Part shown: in pieces, positions 27,321 through 35,569 of the stretch
Position numbering within the stretch: position 1 is the first letter of the stretch
Layout of the letters: every line of letters begins with the position of its first letter
Source of the DNA: Enteractinococcus helveticum
GTDB taxonomy: Bacteria > Actinomycetota > Actinomycetes > Actinomycetales > Micrococcaceae
Direction of reading: 5' to 3'
DNA: 64,000 nt
Assembly (NCBI RefSeq): GCF_001657475.1
Contig: NZ_LXEY01000017.1
Coordinates: forward strand, 62,001 to 126,000
Position numbers and translations under genes: made by a program
Notes under the pieces: generated by a model
Databases searched by the model: none
Told to the model about the DNA's origin: nothing
What the model saw: the letters and a program-made list of their open reading frames with translations, nothing else

Positions 27321-28465
27321 TGTGCCTCGTAGCGGCGTTGGTGCTCGGTGACGCCGCTCAACCGGAAGGGTGCATTGGTCGTTTTGGTGGTGGTGAACGT
27401 CTCGGAGGTGGCCGCGAAGTCACTGTGGAGTTCGCGGTACTCGTCGTAGGTCAGTGCCACACGGTTGTCGAGCTGTTTGGCCACGTGCTGTGGATAAATG
27501 TGGTCCTGGTAGTTGTCCTGGACAACACCGGTGAAGAATTCGGCCACCGCACCGGAACCATACGAGAAGAAACCGAGGCGTTTACCGGCCAGGTCACTGT
27601 TGTTGTGCAGCTGGGCGGTCAGCGCGAAGTACAGCGACGCCGTGTAGGTGTTGCCCAGCGCGCGGTTGTAACTCATGGACTCTTCGATCAGGTCATCAGA
27701 CAGCTCGGTGCCGGTGTGTTCGGCCAGTGCGGCCAGCTGTTTGCGCGCCATTTTGGTAAATGGCTGGTGGTGCAGGAAGCGGTGGATGTCCTCCAGGCCC
27801 AGTTCGCGGCGGGCCAGCAGATCATCCCAGGCAGCGGTGGTGGCACCCAGGTAGGCGTCCAGGGACAACTGACCATCCACAAACGGGGTGGTTGAGTCAT
27901 TAGGACGCCAGAAGTCATTGACGTCGGTGGTGTGCAGGCCCGAGCCGGGTTCAATTTCGATCAGATTGGGGTCAGCGCTGATCAGCATCGCCACCGATCC
28001 GGCACCCTGGGTTGGTTCGCCGCCGGAGTCCAGCGCGTAGCGTGCGACGTCGGAGGTAATCACTAGGACCTGTTCCTCGGGGTTGCGGGCAATCGCGTTG
28101 ACGGCCATCTGCAGTGCAGCGGTGCCCGAGTAGCAGGCTTGTTTCAGTTCCACAGAGCGCACGTTGGCGGGCAGGCCCAGCAGCTCGTGTAGGTACACGC
28201 CGGCGGCTTTGGACTGGTCGATCGAGGATTCGGTGGCAAACAGCACCTGGCGGATCTTGGAGGCATCGTGCCGCTCGAGCAGGGTGTGTGCTGCTTCGGC
28301 GGCCATTGTGACGATGTCTTCGTCCGGGGCGGGCATCGAGAAGGTGTCTTGACCCAGGCCAATACTGAACTTCTTGGGGTCGATGTCATGGCGTTCGGCC
28401 AGCGTATCGAGGTCCAGAACGTAATGGGAGGTGGCGACTTCCAGGTCGTGGATGCCTATTTTCAC
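27317..28465 (-). CDS. mvaS: Hydroxymethylglutaryl-CoA synthase
   Basis: Condenses acetyl-CoA with acetoacetyl-CoA to HMG-CoA, the first committed step of the mevalonate pathway. At 382 residues it has the bacterial length. Catalytic residues are visible: Glu in FATESSIDQSKAAG, Cys in KQACYSGTAALQMA and His in RFLHHQPFTKMARK. A GTG start has AAGGAG seven bases upstream. It lies downstream of the reductase in the same orientation, and its stop overlaps the helicase start. Bacterial HMG-CoA synthases are normally followed or preceded by reductase, as here. Confidence 0.96.
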   Translation of the reverse strand: MKIGIHDLEVATSHYVLDLDTLAERHDIDPKKFSIGLGQDTFSMPAPDEDIVTMAAEAAHTLLERHDASKIRQVLFATESSIDQSKAAGVYLHELLGLPANVRSVELKQACYSGTAALQMAVNAIARNPEEQVLVITSDVARYALDSGGEPTQGAGSVAMLISADPNLIEIEPGSGLHTTDVNDFWRPNDSTTPFVDGQLSLDAYLGATTAAWDDLLARRELGLEDIHRFLHHQPFTKMARKQLAALAEHTGTELSDDLIEESMSYNRALGNTYTASLYFALTAQLHNNSDLAGKRLGFFSYGSGAVAEFFTGVVQDNYQDHIYPQHVAKQLDNRVALTYDEYRELHSDFAATSETFTTTKTTNAPFRLSGVTEHQRRYEAQ

Positions 28466-28482
28466 GAATGACTCCTTTAAAG

Positions 28483-29574
28483 TTATGCCTGTGTGCCGGG
28501 GCGTTCGTAGGCAACGTGCGCTTGCATCAGTTCGCCCGGATTCGTCTGGGCAGCCAGCAGGGACAGTTCACCCGCCAGGACACTTGCAGCAATCAAGCTA
28601 GCTAGTCTACGCGAATCTGCTCCGGGTTGACTACTGTGTCCAATGCCCATGCGTGCCATGGCGTCTTCAATATAGGGCAGTTGCTTGCCGTTGCCCACGG
28701 TTCCAACGATCAGATGCGGCAGGGTCACGGCAAAGTAGAGCCCTTCGTCACGGTTCTCGGCCCACACAAATCCCTGGGATCCTTCTACAATATTTGCCGC
28801 ATCCTGGCCGGTGGCCAAATAGAACGCTAAGAGCATATTGGCAAAGTGCGCATTGGCCGAACGGATGGCGCCGGCCACATTTGAGCCCACGTAATTCTTG
28901 GTGACGACGAGCTGGACGACCTTGGCCGCCGTCGTGTGCAGGTTTTTTTCCACAATGTCGTGGGGGATGATGACTTCTGCGGTGACCTTTTTGCCACGGC
29001 CCAGAATCCCGTTGACGGCGGTGGCTTTCTTATCGGTGCAGAAGTTGCCCGAGATCGACCCGTAGGACAGCCCGATATTCCAGGACAGGATGGTGGACAT
29101 GAGCGTGTCCGAGGCGGCCGTGGCCATGTTGTGGCCCGAGGCATCCCCGGTCAAATAGGCAAAGCGCACGAATAGCAGGTTGCCCACGATCTCTGGGTGA
29201 ATCTCGATGAGTTTGGCGTAGCGGGAACCAGCGGTGACGACGGCGGCGAGTTCCTCAAACCGGGCGGTGATGATGTCGGCGGCCTGCTGGGCGGCACCGG
29301 CGTCGTCGGCAGTGAATAGCACGGAGCGGGTCATGCGCTCATCGTGGACGGTTGCGGTGATGCCCGAGGTCAGCATGCGCGAAATTTTGGCGCCGCGTCC
29401 AACCGATGGCCACAGTGGGGTTTCGTAGGTGGCCAGGGGAACATCGATTTCTTCGACGCCGTTGAAGGCCTCACCGGTCATGCGCAGCGGGCCGACCCAG
29501 CGGGTGGGGACCCCGGTGGTGAAGGTGTCGTGGTAGGTCGAGGCGGAGGGTTCAATGGGTGTTGGATCGATCAC
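28483..29574 (-). CDS. mvaA: Hydroxymethylglutaryl-CoA reductase (class I type)
   Basis: Reduces HMG-CoA to mevalonate with NADPH. Key residues are present: Glu in VPLATYETPLWPSVGRGAK, Lys in GNFCTDKKATAVNGILGRGK, Asp in YLATGQDAANIVEG and the late His in MQAHVAYER. The GNFCTDKK and GQD contexts are class I-like, as in Streptomyces. The frame opens at a TTG (29634) overlapping the isomerase stop, but a GTG at 29574 has AAAGGA at ideal spacing. That start yields 363 residues, the normal actinobacterial length, and is chosen. The gene sits between isomerase and HMG-CoA synthase in the mevalonate operon. Confidence 0.93.
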   Translation of the reverse strand: MIDPTPIEPSASTYHDTFTTGVPTRWVGPLRMTGEAFNGVEEIDVPLATYETPLWPSVGRGAKISRMLTSGITATVHDERMTRSVLFTADDAGAAQQAADIITARFEELAAVVTAGSRYAKLIEIHPEIVGNLLFVRFAYLTGDASGHNMATAASDTLMSTILSWNIGLSYGSISGNFCTDKKATAVNGILGRGKKVTAEVIIPHDIVEKNLHTTAAKVVQLVVTKNYVGSNVAGAIRSANAHFANMLLAFYLATGQDAANIVEGSQGFVWAENRDEGLYFAVTLPHLIVGTVGNGKQLPYIEDAMARMGIGHSSQPGADSRRLASLIAASVLAGELSLLAAQTNPGELMQAHVAYERPGTQA

Positions 29575-29630
29575 GGTGTTCCTTTGAAGGCGGGCGTGTT
29601 CATTATCGTGGACGGTTGCGGGCCTGCTGG

Positions 29631-30728
29631 TCAAATTCTGCCCCGATCGGCGAACCGTGTGACGTCAATATTGCGTGCGCGGGCGCGTTCGGCGCTGCGT
29701 CCGGTGATCATCAGGTCGGTTTCATAGATGATCGCATCGAGATTGGTGGCCCCGAGCAGTGCGTAGATTTGGCGGATGCGGGTTGTGAACAGTTCAAGGA
29801 CCTCGGTGACGCCTTCGGCGCCGTCGGACAGGGCGACTTTGAGCATTTGGCCGGCCATGCCCACGGCTTTGGCGCCGAGGGCTTGGGCGCGGACGACGTC
29901 CAGTGGGTTGCGCACCCCGCCGGAGGCCATGATGGTCAGGTCTTCGGGCTGCGGGGTTTCGGCGAGGTCTAACAGGCAGTCGATGGCGGTCAGGCCCATG
30001 GATTCCAGCCAGTCCCATTTGGCGTGGGCGTCGATAGCGGACGATGGGTGCGGGGTGCGATCGTTTTCAATGCGCGCAAAGTTGGTGCCGCCGGTGCCGG
30101 CCACATCCACGATGCGCACGCCCATGTCGGTGAGCTGTTGCACGGTTTTGGCGCTGAGCCCGAAGCCGACCTCTTTGATGATCAGCGGCACGTTGATCTT
30201 GGCCACAATGTCATCGATCAGGCGCAGCCAGTCGGAGAAGTTCCGGGAGCCTTCGGGCATGACGGTTTCTTGGATTGGGTTCAGGTGAATCTGCAGGCCA
30301 TCGGCGTTGAGCAGGTCGACGGCGGCCTTGGCGTGATCCAGGTTGCGGCCCGCGCCCAGGTTGGCCCACACGATCCCATTCGGGTTGTGTTCGCGGATCA
30401 CGGTGAATGATGTTGCGGTTTCGGGTTGTTCGAGTGCTACGGCCACGGATCCAGAGGCCATGGGTACACCGGTTGCCGCGGCTGCTTGAGCCAGGGCCGT
30501 GTTGATCGGGGTGGCCATGTCGGTGCCGCCGGTCATGCCGTTGATGTAGATTGGCGCGGCGAGGCGCCACGGGCCGATGCGGGTGGAAATGTCAACGGCG
30601 TCGTCGTTGATTCCGGCCAGGGCGTGGTGAATGAAGTCGACGTCGTCGAAAGCATTTTTGGCGCCGGTGAGCTGGTCTTGCTGGGCGGCGGCAAGCCGAA
30701 TGTGATCGTCTTTGCGGGATTGTGCCAT
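29631..30728 (-). CDS. fni: Type 2 isopentenyl-diphosphate isomerase (FMN-dependent)
   Basis: Interconverts IPP and DMAPP using reduced FMN. At 365 residues it has normal length. Landmarks are RKDDHIRLA at the start, the phosphate/FMN loop YINGMTGGT, ASGSVAVALEQPE, HLNPIQETVMPEGSRNF, IIKEVGFGLS and a final MASGGVRNPLDVVRAQALGAKAVGMAG. Type 2 isomerases accompany mevalonate clusters in Actinobacteria and Gram-positive cocci. AAGGAG precedes the ATG with good spacing. It is the fourth gene of the operon, two bases after phosphomevalonate kinase. Confidence 0.95.
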   Translation of the reverse strand: MAQSRKDDHIRLAAAQQDQLTGAKNAFDDVDFIHHALAGINDDAVDISTRIGPWRLAAPIYINGMTGGTDMATPINTALAQAAAATGVPMASGSVAVALEQPETATSFTVIREHNPNGIVWANLGAGRNLDHAKAAVDLLNADGLQIHLNPIQETVMPEGSRNFSDWLRLIDDIVAKINVPLIIKEVGFGLSAKTVQQLTDMGVRIVDVAGTGGTNFARIENDRTPHPSSAIDAHAKWDWLESMGLTAIDCLLDLAETPQPEDLTIMASGGVRNPLDVVRAQALGAKAVGMAGQMLKVALSDGAEGVTEVLELFTTRIRQIYALLGATNLDAIIYETDLMITGRSAERARARNIDVTRFADRGRI

Positions 30729-30730
30729 GG

Positions 30731-31819
30731 TTACTCCTTGAGTCCGGCGCCCAGTTGCGTCACGGATAGTTGCAGCGGTTGGATGTCGTGGGCGCGCCAG
30801 GCGTCGTAAATTTCGGCGGCGTTGACCCAGGGTTCGGCCAATACGATACCGCAGTCGCCGCCACCGGCGCCCGAGGTTTTGGCCGAGGTGCCCGCGAAAT
30901 GCTGGGCGGTTTCGATCAGGTCGGTCAGAGCGGGGGTTTCGACCAGGGTGGTGGTGTGGGCTGCCATGCGGGTCAGCAGGTTCCGGGCGGTGCGGATGCC
31001 GGAGTGGATCAGCGCGAATTGTTCCTCGGCCAGGGCCAGCAGCAGATTATTGACGTTGGCTGCCGAGGGGCGCAAGAACGCGTCCTGCCAGTCAAACCCG
31101 TTGCCGTTGGTTGTGGCCTGGGTGACCAGCTCATCGGTTTTGGCCGGGCTACCGGTCCAGCCAATGAGCACTTGCACATCGGCCGGGGTGGGCATACGCC
31201 GGGCGCGCAGCGGAATCCATGCCGGGCCGGTGAGCGCATCGGTCACGTCGGCGCCATCGGTGAGCACCCGGGCGAGTTTCTCGCGATCGGGGGCCTGGTA
31301 GTAGACCCACCCACCCAGGGCTCCTGCGGCGAGGTCGCCGCCCGAGGCGCGCGGGGAGATTTCAATCGAGGCCAAAATACCCAATTTGATGCGCTCTGAT
31401 ACGCTCAAGCCCAGGCCGTAGAGTTCATTGACCGCGGTGATCACGGCCATGGTGGCAGCACCCGAGGAGCCCAGCCCGTATTTTTCCCCGGCCTCGGAGC
31501 GCAGATTTGAGCTGAAGTGAAAGTCCACTGCACGGCGTTCAAACCCGCGTTCGGCACGCAGGGCATCCATGACCAGCCAGGCGGCCAGCGCATAGTCGGT
31601 GCCAAATTGTTTGGCCTGCGCGGCGGCCACGCAGTGGTCGTGGGCCAGCAGCAAGGCGGTGGGCTCAGGGGTCGGTGCGGGTTCGGCGTCGGTCACAGTG
31701 ACGGTCATGTACCGGTCCACGGCAATCAGGATCGCGGGTTGACCGGGCGTGACCACGGCGTATTCACCGGCCACATACAGTTTTCCGGGGGCGGCCACGG
31801 CAAATGGCGTGGCCCTCAT
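30731..31819 (-). CDS. mvaK2: Phosphomevalonate kinase
   Basis: A GHMP-family kinase converting 5-phosphomevalonate to the diphosphate. At 362 residues, the N-terminal motif AAPGKLYVAGEYAVVTPGQPAIL, the ATP loop EKYGLGSSGAATMAVITAV and the late SGAGGGDCGIVL motif (motif 3) are all in place. The gene overlaps the decarboxylase by four bases (ATGA) and is followed by the isomerase after two bases. Its position third in the operon, after decarboxylase, matches the Streptomyces CL190 order. Assignment as the second kinase rests on family sequence and on the separate mevalonate kinase at the operon head. Confidence 0.93.
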   Translation of the reverse strand: MRATPFAVAAPGKLYVAGEYAVVTPGQPAILIAVDRYMTVTVTDAEPAPTPEPTALLLAHDHCVAAAQAKQFGTDYALAAWLVMDALRAERGFERRAVDFHFSSNLRSEAGEKYGLGSSGAATMAVITAVNELYGLGLSVSERIKLGILASIEISPRASGGDLAAGALGGWVYYQAPDREKLARVLTDGADVTDALTGPAWIPLRARRMPTPADVQVLIGWTGSPAKTDELVTQATTNGNGFDWQDAFLRPSAANVNNLLLALAEEQFALIHSGIRTARNLLTRMAAHTTTLVETPALTDLIETAQHFAGTSAKTSGAGGGDCGIVLAEPWVNAAEIYDAWRAHDIQPLQLSVTQLGAGLKE

Positions 31820-32787
31820 GCAGTGTCCACCAAATGCGCGCCCGGTCCGGGAGCAAATGTCTCAACCGCACCGTAAGCGGCAACGCGGGCTGCCACCGCG
31901 GCGGCGTCGTCGGGTCGGCAAATTATGACGACGTTGGGCCCGGCGTCGGCGGTGGCATAGGCTTCCAGGCCGTCCTCGCGCATCGCGGCGACCTCGTCAA
32001 AAACCTGCCAAGACACCGGTGCCAGGTAGCGGATTGGTGGTTCGGTGGCCTGAATCACCGCGTGCATGCGGTGGGCGTGGGTTTCGGTAATTTCGCCCAC
32101 GCGCGTGAAGTCATCGGCAGCACAGGCTGCGATCATCTCATCCAGGGTCTTGTGCGTGACGTCAATCCAGGCCTGATAATACGGGCTGGTCTCACGCGTG
32201 GCGACCATACCGTCGCGCGAGGACACTTTTTTGGCCTTGGCGTTGACGGTCACCGAAACCATGGCCATCTCCGGGGCCGCAAGAGCCTCGGCAAAACTCG
32301 TTTCGTCACTGGTGCCGGCGTGCCACACCGCAAACCGGTCAATCAGCGAGCGCGATGCAGACCCCGATCCGCGCCGGGCCAGGCGCGAGAGATCTTTGGT
32401 AGACAGTTTCAGCCCGTAGGCATCGGCTGCGGCCACGGCCAGCGCGGCAAAACCGGACGCCGACGACGCCATCCCGGCAGCGGTCGGACCCTCGTTGACC
32501 GAGGTGACCTTGGCCGAAGCGGTGGCAGTCTCCAGTCCGGCATCGGCGGCTAGGCGGCGCACCAAGTCCAGAAACACGGTGGTGCGCCCGGTGGCTTTGG
32601 CATCGGCACGGCTGCCGTTGAGTTCAAATGAGTCAGCACTGGCGGTGAGTTCAACCGTGGTGGTGGTGGCAAATTTATCCAGGGTCATCGACATTGACCC
32701 GGCCACCGGAATGATCAGCTCATCATCGGCCTTGCCCCAGTATTTGACCAGGGCGATATTCGGATGGGCACGCGCAATCGAGACCAA
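31816..32787 (-). CDS. mvaD: Diphosphomevalonate decarboxylase
   Basis: ATP-dependent decarboxylation of mevalonate diphosphate to IPP. At 323 residues, ARAHPNIALVKYWGKADDELIIPVAGSMSMTLD is the classic start, and PTAAGMASSASGFAALAVAA is the ATP/substrate loop. RRGSGSASRS and the DAGPNVVIICRPDD segment follow. The start is TTG, with AAGGAGG eight bases before it, directly adjacent to the mevalonate kinase stop. It overlaps phosphomevalonate kinase by four bases. This gene marks the route as the classical mevalonate pathway rather than an archaeal variant. Confidence 0.96.
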   Translation of the reverse strand: MVSIARAHPNIALVKYWGKADDELIIPVAGSMSMTLDKFATTTTVELTASADSFELNGSRADAKATGRTTVFLDLVRRLAADAGLETATASAKVTSVNEGPTAAGMASSASGFAALAVAAADAYGLKLSTKDLSRLARRGSGSASRSLIDRFAVWHAGTSDETSFAEALAAPEMAMVSVTVNAKAKKVSSRDGMVATRETSPYYQAWIDVTHKTLDEMIAACAADDFTRVGEITETHAHRMHAVIQATEPPIRYLAPVSWQVFDEVAAMREDGLEAYATADAGPNVVIICRPDDAAAVAARVAAYGAVETFAPGPGAHLVDTA

Positions 32788-33909
32788 TTAGCGGCCCTCC
32801 TTGTGCACCCGAGCGGTCGGGGCGGTCATCAAATCGAAATCATTGGGCACCAGCGTGGTGGTCCAGGTCCGGGTCGCACCCACCGCGGTCATCGCGGCGG
32901 CAACATCTCCAGCCTGTTCTTGATCGGGCACGACGGCGAGCACGCACCCGCCCAGGCCCGATCCGGTGAGTTTGGCGCCGTACGCGCCGGCTTCCAGAGC
33001 TGCGGCCACCACGGCATCCAGCGCCGGGGACGACACCCCAAGATACGCCAGCAGCGAGTGCGACTCATGCATCGACTGGCCCACGCGAATCGGATCGCCA
33101 ATACCCAGCGCGTAGACGACGTCGTCGGTCAAATTCGCCAGATCTTCCACGACCCGGTCCACCACACGAGGTTGGATATCGCGCAACATTGCTACACCGT
33201 CAACTGCGGCCGCAGTCGAGCCCGAAGTGCCGGTATCGGCAATAACAAACGTAAATTTATCGGCCACCTTCACAGTGGTCGGCTTGCCCTGTTGGAAGCG
33301 TAACGGCGTCATCGACTGCACCGCGTGTGCATCCAGACCCGATGACGTGCCATGGGCAACGTGCTCAGCCTCTTGCACCAGCGCGTGGGATTGCGCGGCA
33401 TCCAAGCGCACACCGGCAAGATTCGCCACCGCACGCACCACGGCAGCCGAGGTAGCAGCAGACGATCCCAGCCCGCGCTCAAACGGAATCGTGGAGCGCA
33501 AAATCAGCTCCACGCGATCCCCGCGCACATCCAACTGCTCGGCCGAAACCCGCAGCGCGGTCAGCACCGGATCCATGTGATTGGGCGCCGAAGCCAACGG
33601 CCCGGTGTACAGATCCGAGGTAATAAATCCGCGCCGGGCACGCCGAATGGAAGCGGTGGCCTGCAGATCCAGCAGCGGCAACACAATCGCTGGCGCCCCG
33701 TACACCACAGAGTGTTCGCCTAATAAAATGGCCTTGCCGTGGGCTGAGCCCAGCCCGGTCTCCACCGGATGCCCCGAGGCCTTCCCAGCTGCCGCACCGG
33801 ATAAGGGGTCGGCGAACCGATCCCGGCCCGTACGTGGTGGTTCAAATACAGGTTCGGCCCGCTGGGATGTTTTCCCGGTCGGCTCACCGTGGGGTGCACT
33901 GTGTCTCAT
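32788..33909 (-). CDS. mvaK1: Mevalonate kinase
   Basis: A GHMP kinase that phosphorylates mevalonate, first gene of the operon. HGKAILLGEHSVVYGAPAIVLPL (motif 1), IPFERGLGSSAATSAAVVRAV (motif 2) and LTGSGLGGCVLAVVPD (motif 3) are clear. At 373 residues it carries an extra N-terminal segment of about 50 Arg/Pro/Gly-rich residues before the fold. The only ATG is at 33909 and no ribosome site is seen, so translation may be leaderless or begin further in. It is divergent from the lipoprotein gene across about 160 bases holding the operon promoter. Confidence 0.92.
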   Translation of the reverse strand: MRHSAPHGEPTGKTSQRAEPVFEPPRTGRDRFADPLSGAAAGKASGHPVETGLGSAHGKAILLGEHSVVYGAPAIVLPLLDLQATASIRRARRGFITSDLYTGPLASAPNHMDPVLTALRVSAEQLDVRGDRVELILRSTIPFERGLGSSAATSAAVVRAVANLAGVRLDAAQSHALVQEAEHVAHGTSSGLDAHAVQSMTPLRFQQGKPTTVKVADKFTFVIADTGTSGSTAAAVDGVAMLRDIQPRVVDRVVEDLANLTDDVVYALGIGDPIRVGQSMHESHSLLAYLGVSSPALDAVVAAALEAGAYGAKLTGSGLGGCVLAVVPDQEQAGDVAAAMTAVGATRTWTTTLVPNDFDLMTAPTARVHKEGR

Positions 33910-34070
33910 CGGTATGGTGAAAACCTCAAAGTCAAAACAAATCTGAACTATTTATTCTAAGCCACGCAACCACCAGCACCGAATGTTTAACCGGTTTGGC
34001 GAACAATACAGGTTAGAATCGCTGTCGAAACCGATTGCCGTTGGACCTCACGGCGCCTAGGAGAACAATC

Positions 34071-34697
34071 TTGAAGAACCTTTCCACCCTCGTAGCGCTA
34101 GCTGCCTGTACTACAGGACTCCTCGCAGGTTGTGGAATCATCCAAGACTCCCCCGACGCCGCGCAAGCGCCGCAACCAGAGCCGACTGAAACCGAGGCCA
34201 GCCCAGCCGTTGACCCGGCCGATCCCTATCAGTCGCTCAGTGTGAATATGGTCGCCCAATCCGGAACGTATTTTCCCGACGGCGTTGATGGCGTCAGCTT
34301 TGGATGTTCCGACACACTTGTGACAATCGACACGGTACCCATCCACGCCGACTCACCCCAAGAACACGTCTCGGCCGCCATTCAATTCTTGTTGGATGAC
34401 TCGCAGTACTATCACGGCTCCCCGGCCGTCACGAACTCGCTGACCTTATCTGAAACCTTGGAACTCGGTGAGGTTGAGGTCAATCGCGACTCTGTTGATA
34501 TTGCCTTGTCTGGCGACGTCGTCGTCCAAGGACAATGCGAGGCCTATCGCATTCAGGCCCAGCTCTATGGCACTGCCGCCTTAACCGCCGGGATCGACGA
34601 CGTGAGCATCACCGTCAACGACGAGGAACTCAATGGCGTTCTGGGTCTAGAACCCTTCGATACCGCGCAGTTACTAAACGACCACGCCGACTCCTAA
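34071..34697 (+). CDS. Putative lipoprotein of unknown function
   Basis: A 208-residue exported protein. A short basic start (MKNLSTL), a hydrophobic stretch and a lipobox LLAGC predict lipid attachment at about Cys21. A Pro/Glu/Thr-rich linker (about 28-48) precedes a globular domain of about 150 acidic, beta-rich residues with two Cys (FGCSD; QGQCEA) that might pair. No family was recognised. The TTG at 34071 has AGGAG seven bases upstream, and it is preferred over the longer frame starting at 34035, which would bury the signal. It is divergent from the mevalonate operon. Confidence 0.78.
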   Translation: MKNLSTLVALAACTTGLLAGCGIIQDSPDAAQAPQPEPTETEASPAVDPADPYQSLSVNMVAQSGTYFPDGVDGVSFGCSDTLVTIDTVPIHADSPQEHVSAAIQFLLDDSQYYHGSPAVTNSLTLSETLELGEVEVNRDSVDIALSGDVVVQGQCEAYRIQAQLYGTAALTAGIDDVSITVNDEELNGVLGLEPFDTAQLLNDHADS

Positions 34698-34755
34698 ACC
34701 AGGTCAGTCTGTTCCCCCAGCGTCTGAGTCAACAGGTATTAATTCGAGAAGTTCA

Positions 34756-35094
34756 TTATCTTGGCCAGATAAGCCGTGGCGTTGGTCCTTCGAGTCGCGC
34801 TACGGAGATTTTGACCTCGGTTAGATCTGCCCGAAGCTGACTCATTTCTTCACGAACCTTGTCAAACTCTTTGTAGACTTTGTCGAACTCGTTGTATACC
34901 TTGTCAAACTTTTCATCGACCTTGTCGAATTTTTCATCGACCTTATTGAACCGTTCGTTGACACTCGCCTCAGCTTGATTGAATCGTTCGTCCATACGCC
35001 GCAGCATCCACGCAAAGCCAGCAAACAGTCCACCGCCGAGCGCAACGAATAAACTGGCGGCGGCGATGATGATCGTAAGCACTTCAACCGACAT
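34756..35094 (-). CDS. Membrane-anchored heptad-repeat coiled-coil protein
   Basis: A 112-residue protein with one N-terminal transmembrane helix (VLTIIIAAASLFVALGGGLFAGFAWML). A positive RRMDERF follows, then a near-perfect 7-residue repeat: RFNKVDE, KFDKVDE, KFDKVYN, EFDKVYK, EFDKVRE. The repeats are also visible as tandem 21-base units at about 34860-34970. The pattern is a parallel coiled coil projecting from the membrane, resembling the small phage-type or DUF-like 'hemolysin XhlA' helices, but no exact family is named. GGGAG lies seven bases before the ATG at 35094. The function is unknown. Confidence 0.72.
   Translation of the reverse strand: MSVEVLTIIIAAASLFVALGGGLFAGFAWMLRRMDERFNQAEASVNERFNKVDEKFDKVDEKFDKVYNEFDKVYKEFDKVREEMSQLRADLTEVKISVARLEGPTPRLIWPR
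34860..34970 (-). repeat. Tandem 21-base repeats inside the coiled-coil gene
   Basis: About five imperfect 21-base units, each centred on a TTGTCRAA-like core on the plus strand, encode the FDKV heptads. They are a likely site of length change by slippage. Confidence 0.75.
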
Positions 35095-35569
35095 GAACAC
35101 ACTCCCATTCTGCCCTAAGTATCACTTCATATGCCAGCAACCGTACGAGCTTCGGAGTTCGTTGACAGCAGCAACATCATTATGTGTGGATAACTTCAGC
35201 GTAAGAACGTGCAGCATGAGCTGAGTGGATTTTCCCGGTCGTGTCTGCGCATTTCGTGAAGGCATAGATCTCAGCTGCATCAAGTAAAGCACCGTAGACT
35301 CTGCCAACGACACTCACACTCATTTCATCGAGATGACACGGACAGGAAAAGGCAATGACAAGACGCGTATGTAATCTGCCTCCGGGTCCTGAGCGATGAA
35401 CTCCGGGAAATAGGTATTCTGGGTGGAGTATGCAAGAGATGCTAATGGGCCACCGGTACATCGTCAGTGGCATTCTAGCAGCGCCTGTGGCCGAGGTCGA
35501 AGGTCTGCAGCTCGGACGCCGTCGTCCAGTCCACTTTGTACGCTCACCCACGTCCAGGCGCGACCCACA
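35095..35569. other. Gene-poor stretch between coiled-coil gene and glpD
   Basis: About 470 bases without a recognisable gene. Open frames here lack family resemblance, and the longest ones overlap glpD. A perfect DnaA-box sequence (TGTGGATAA) is at 35185-35193. A degraded gene cannot be excluded. Confidence 0.5.
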
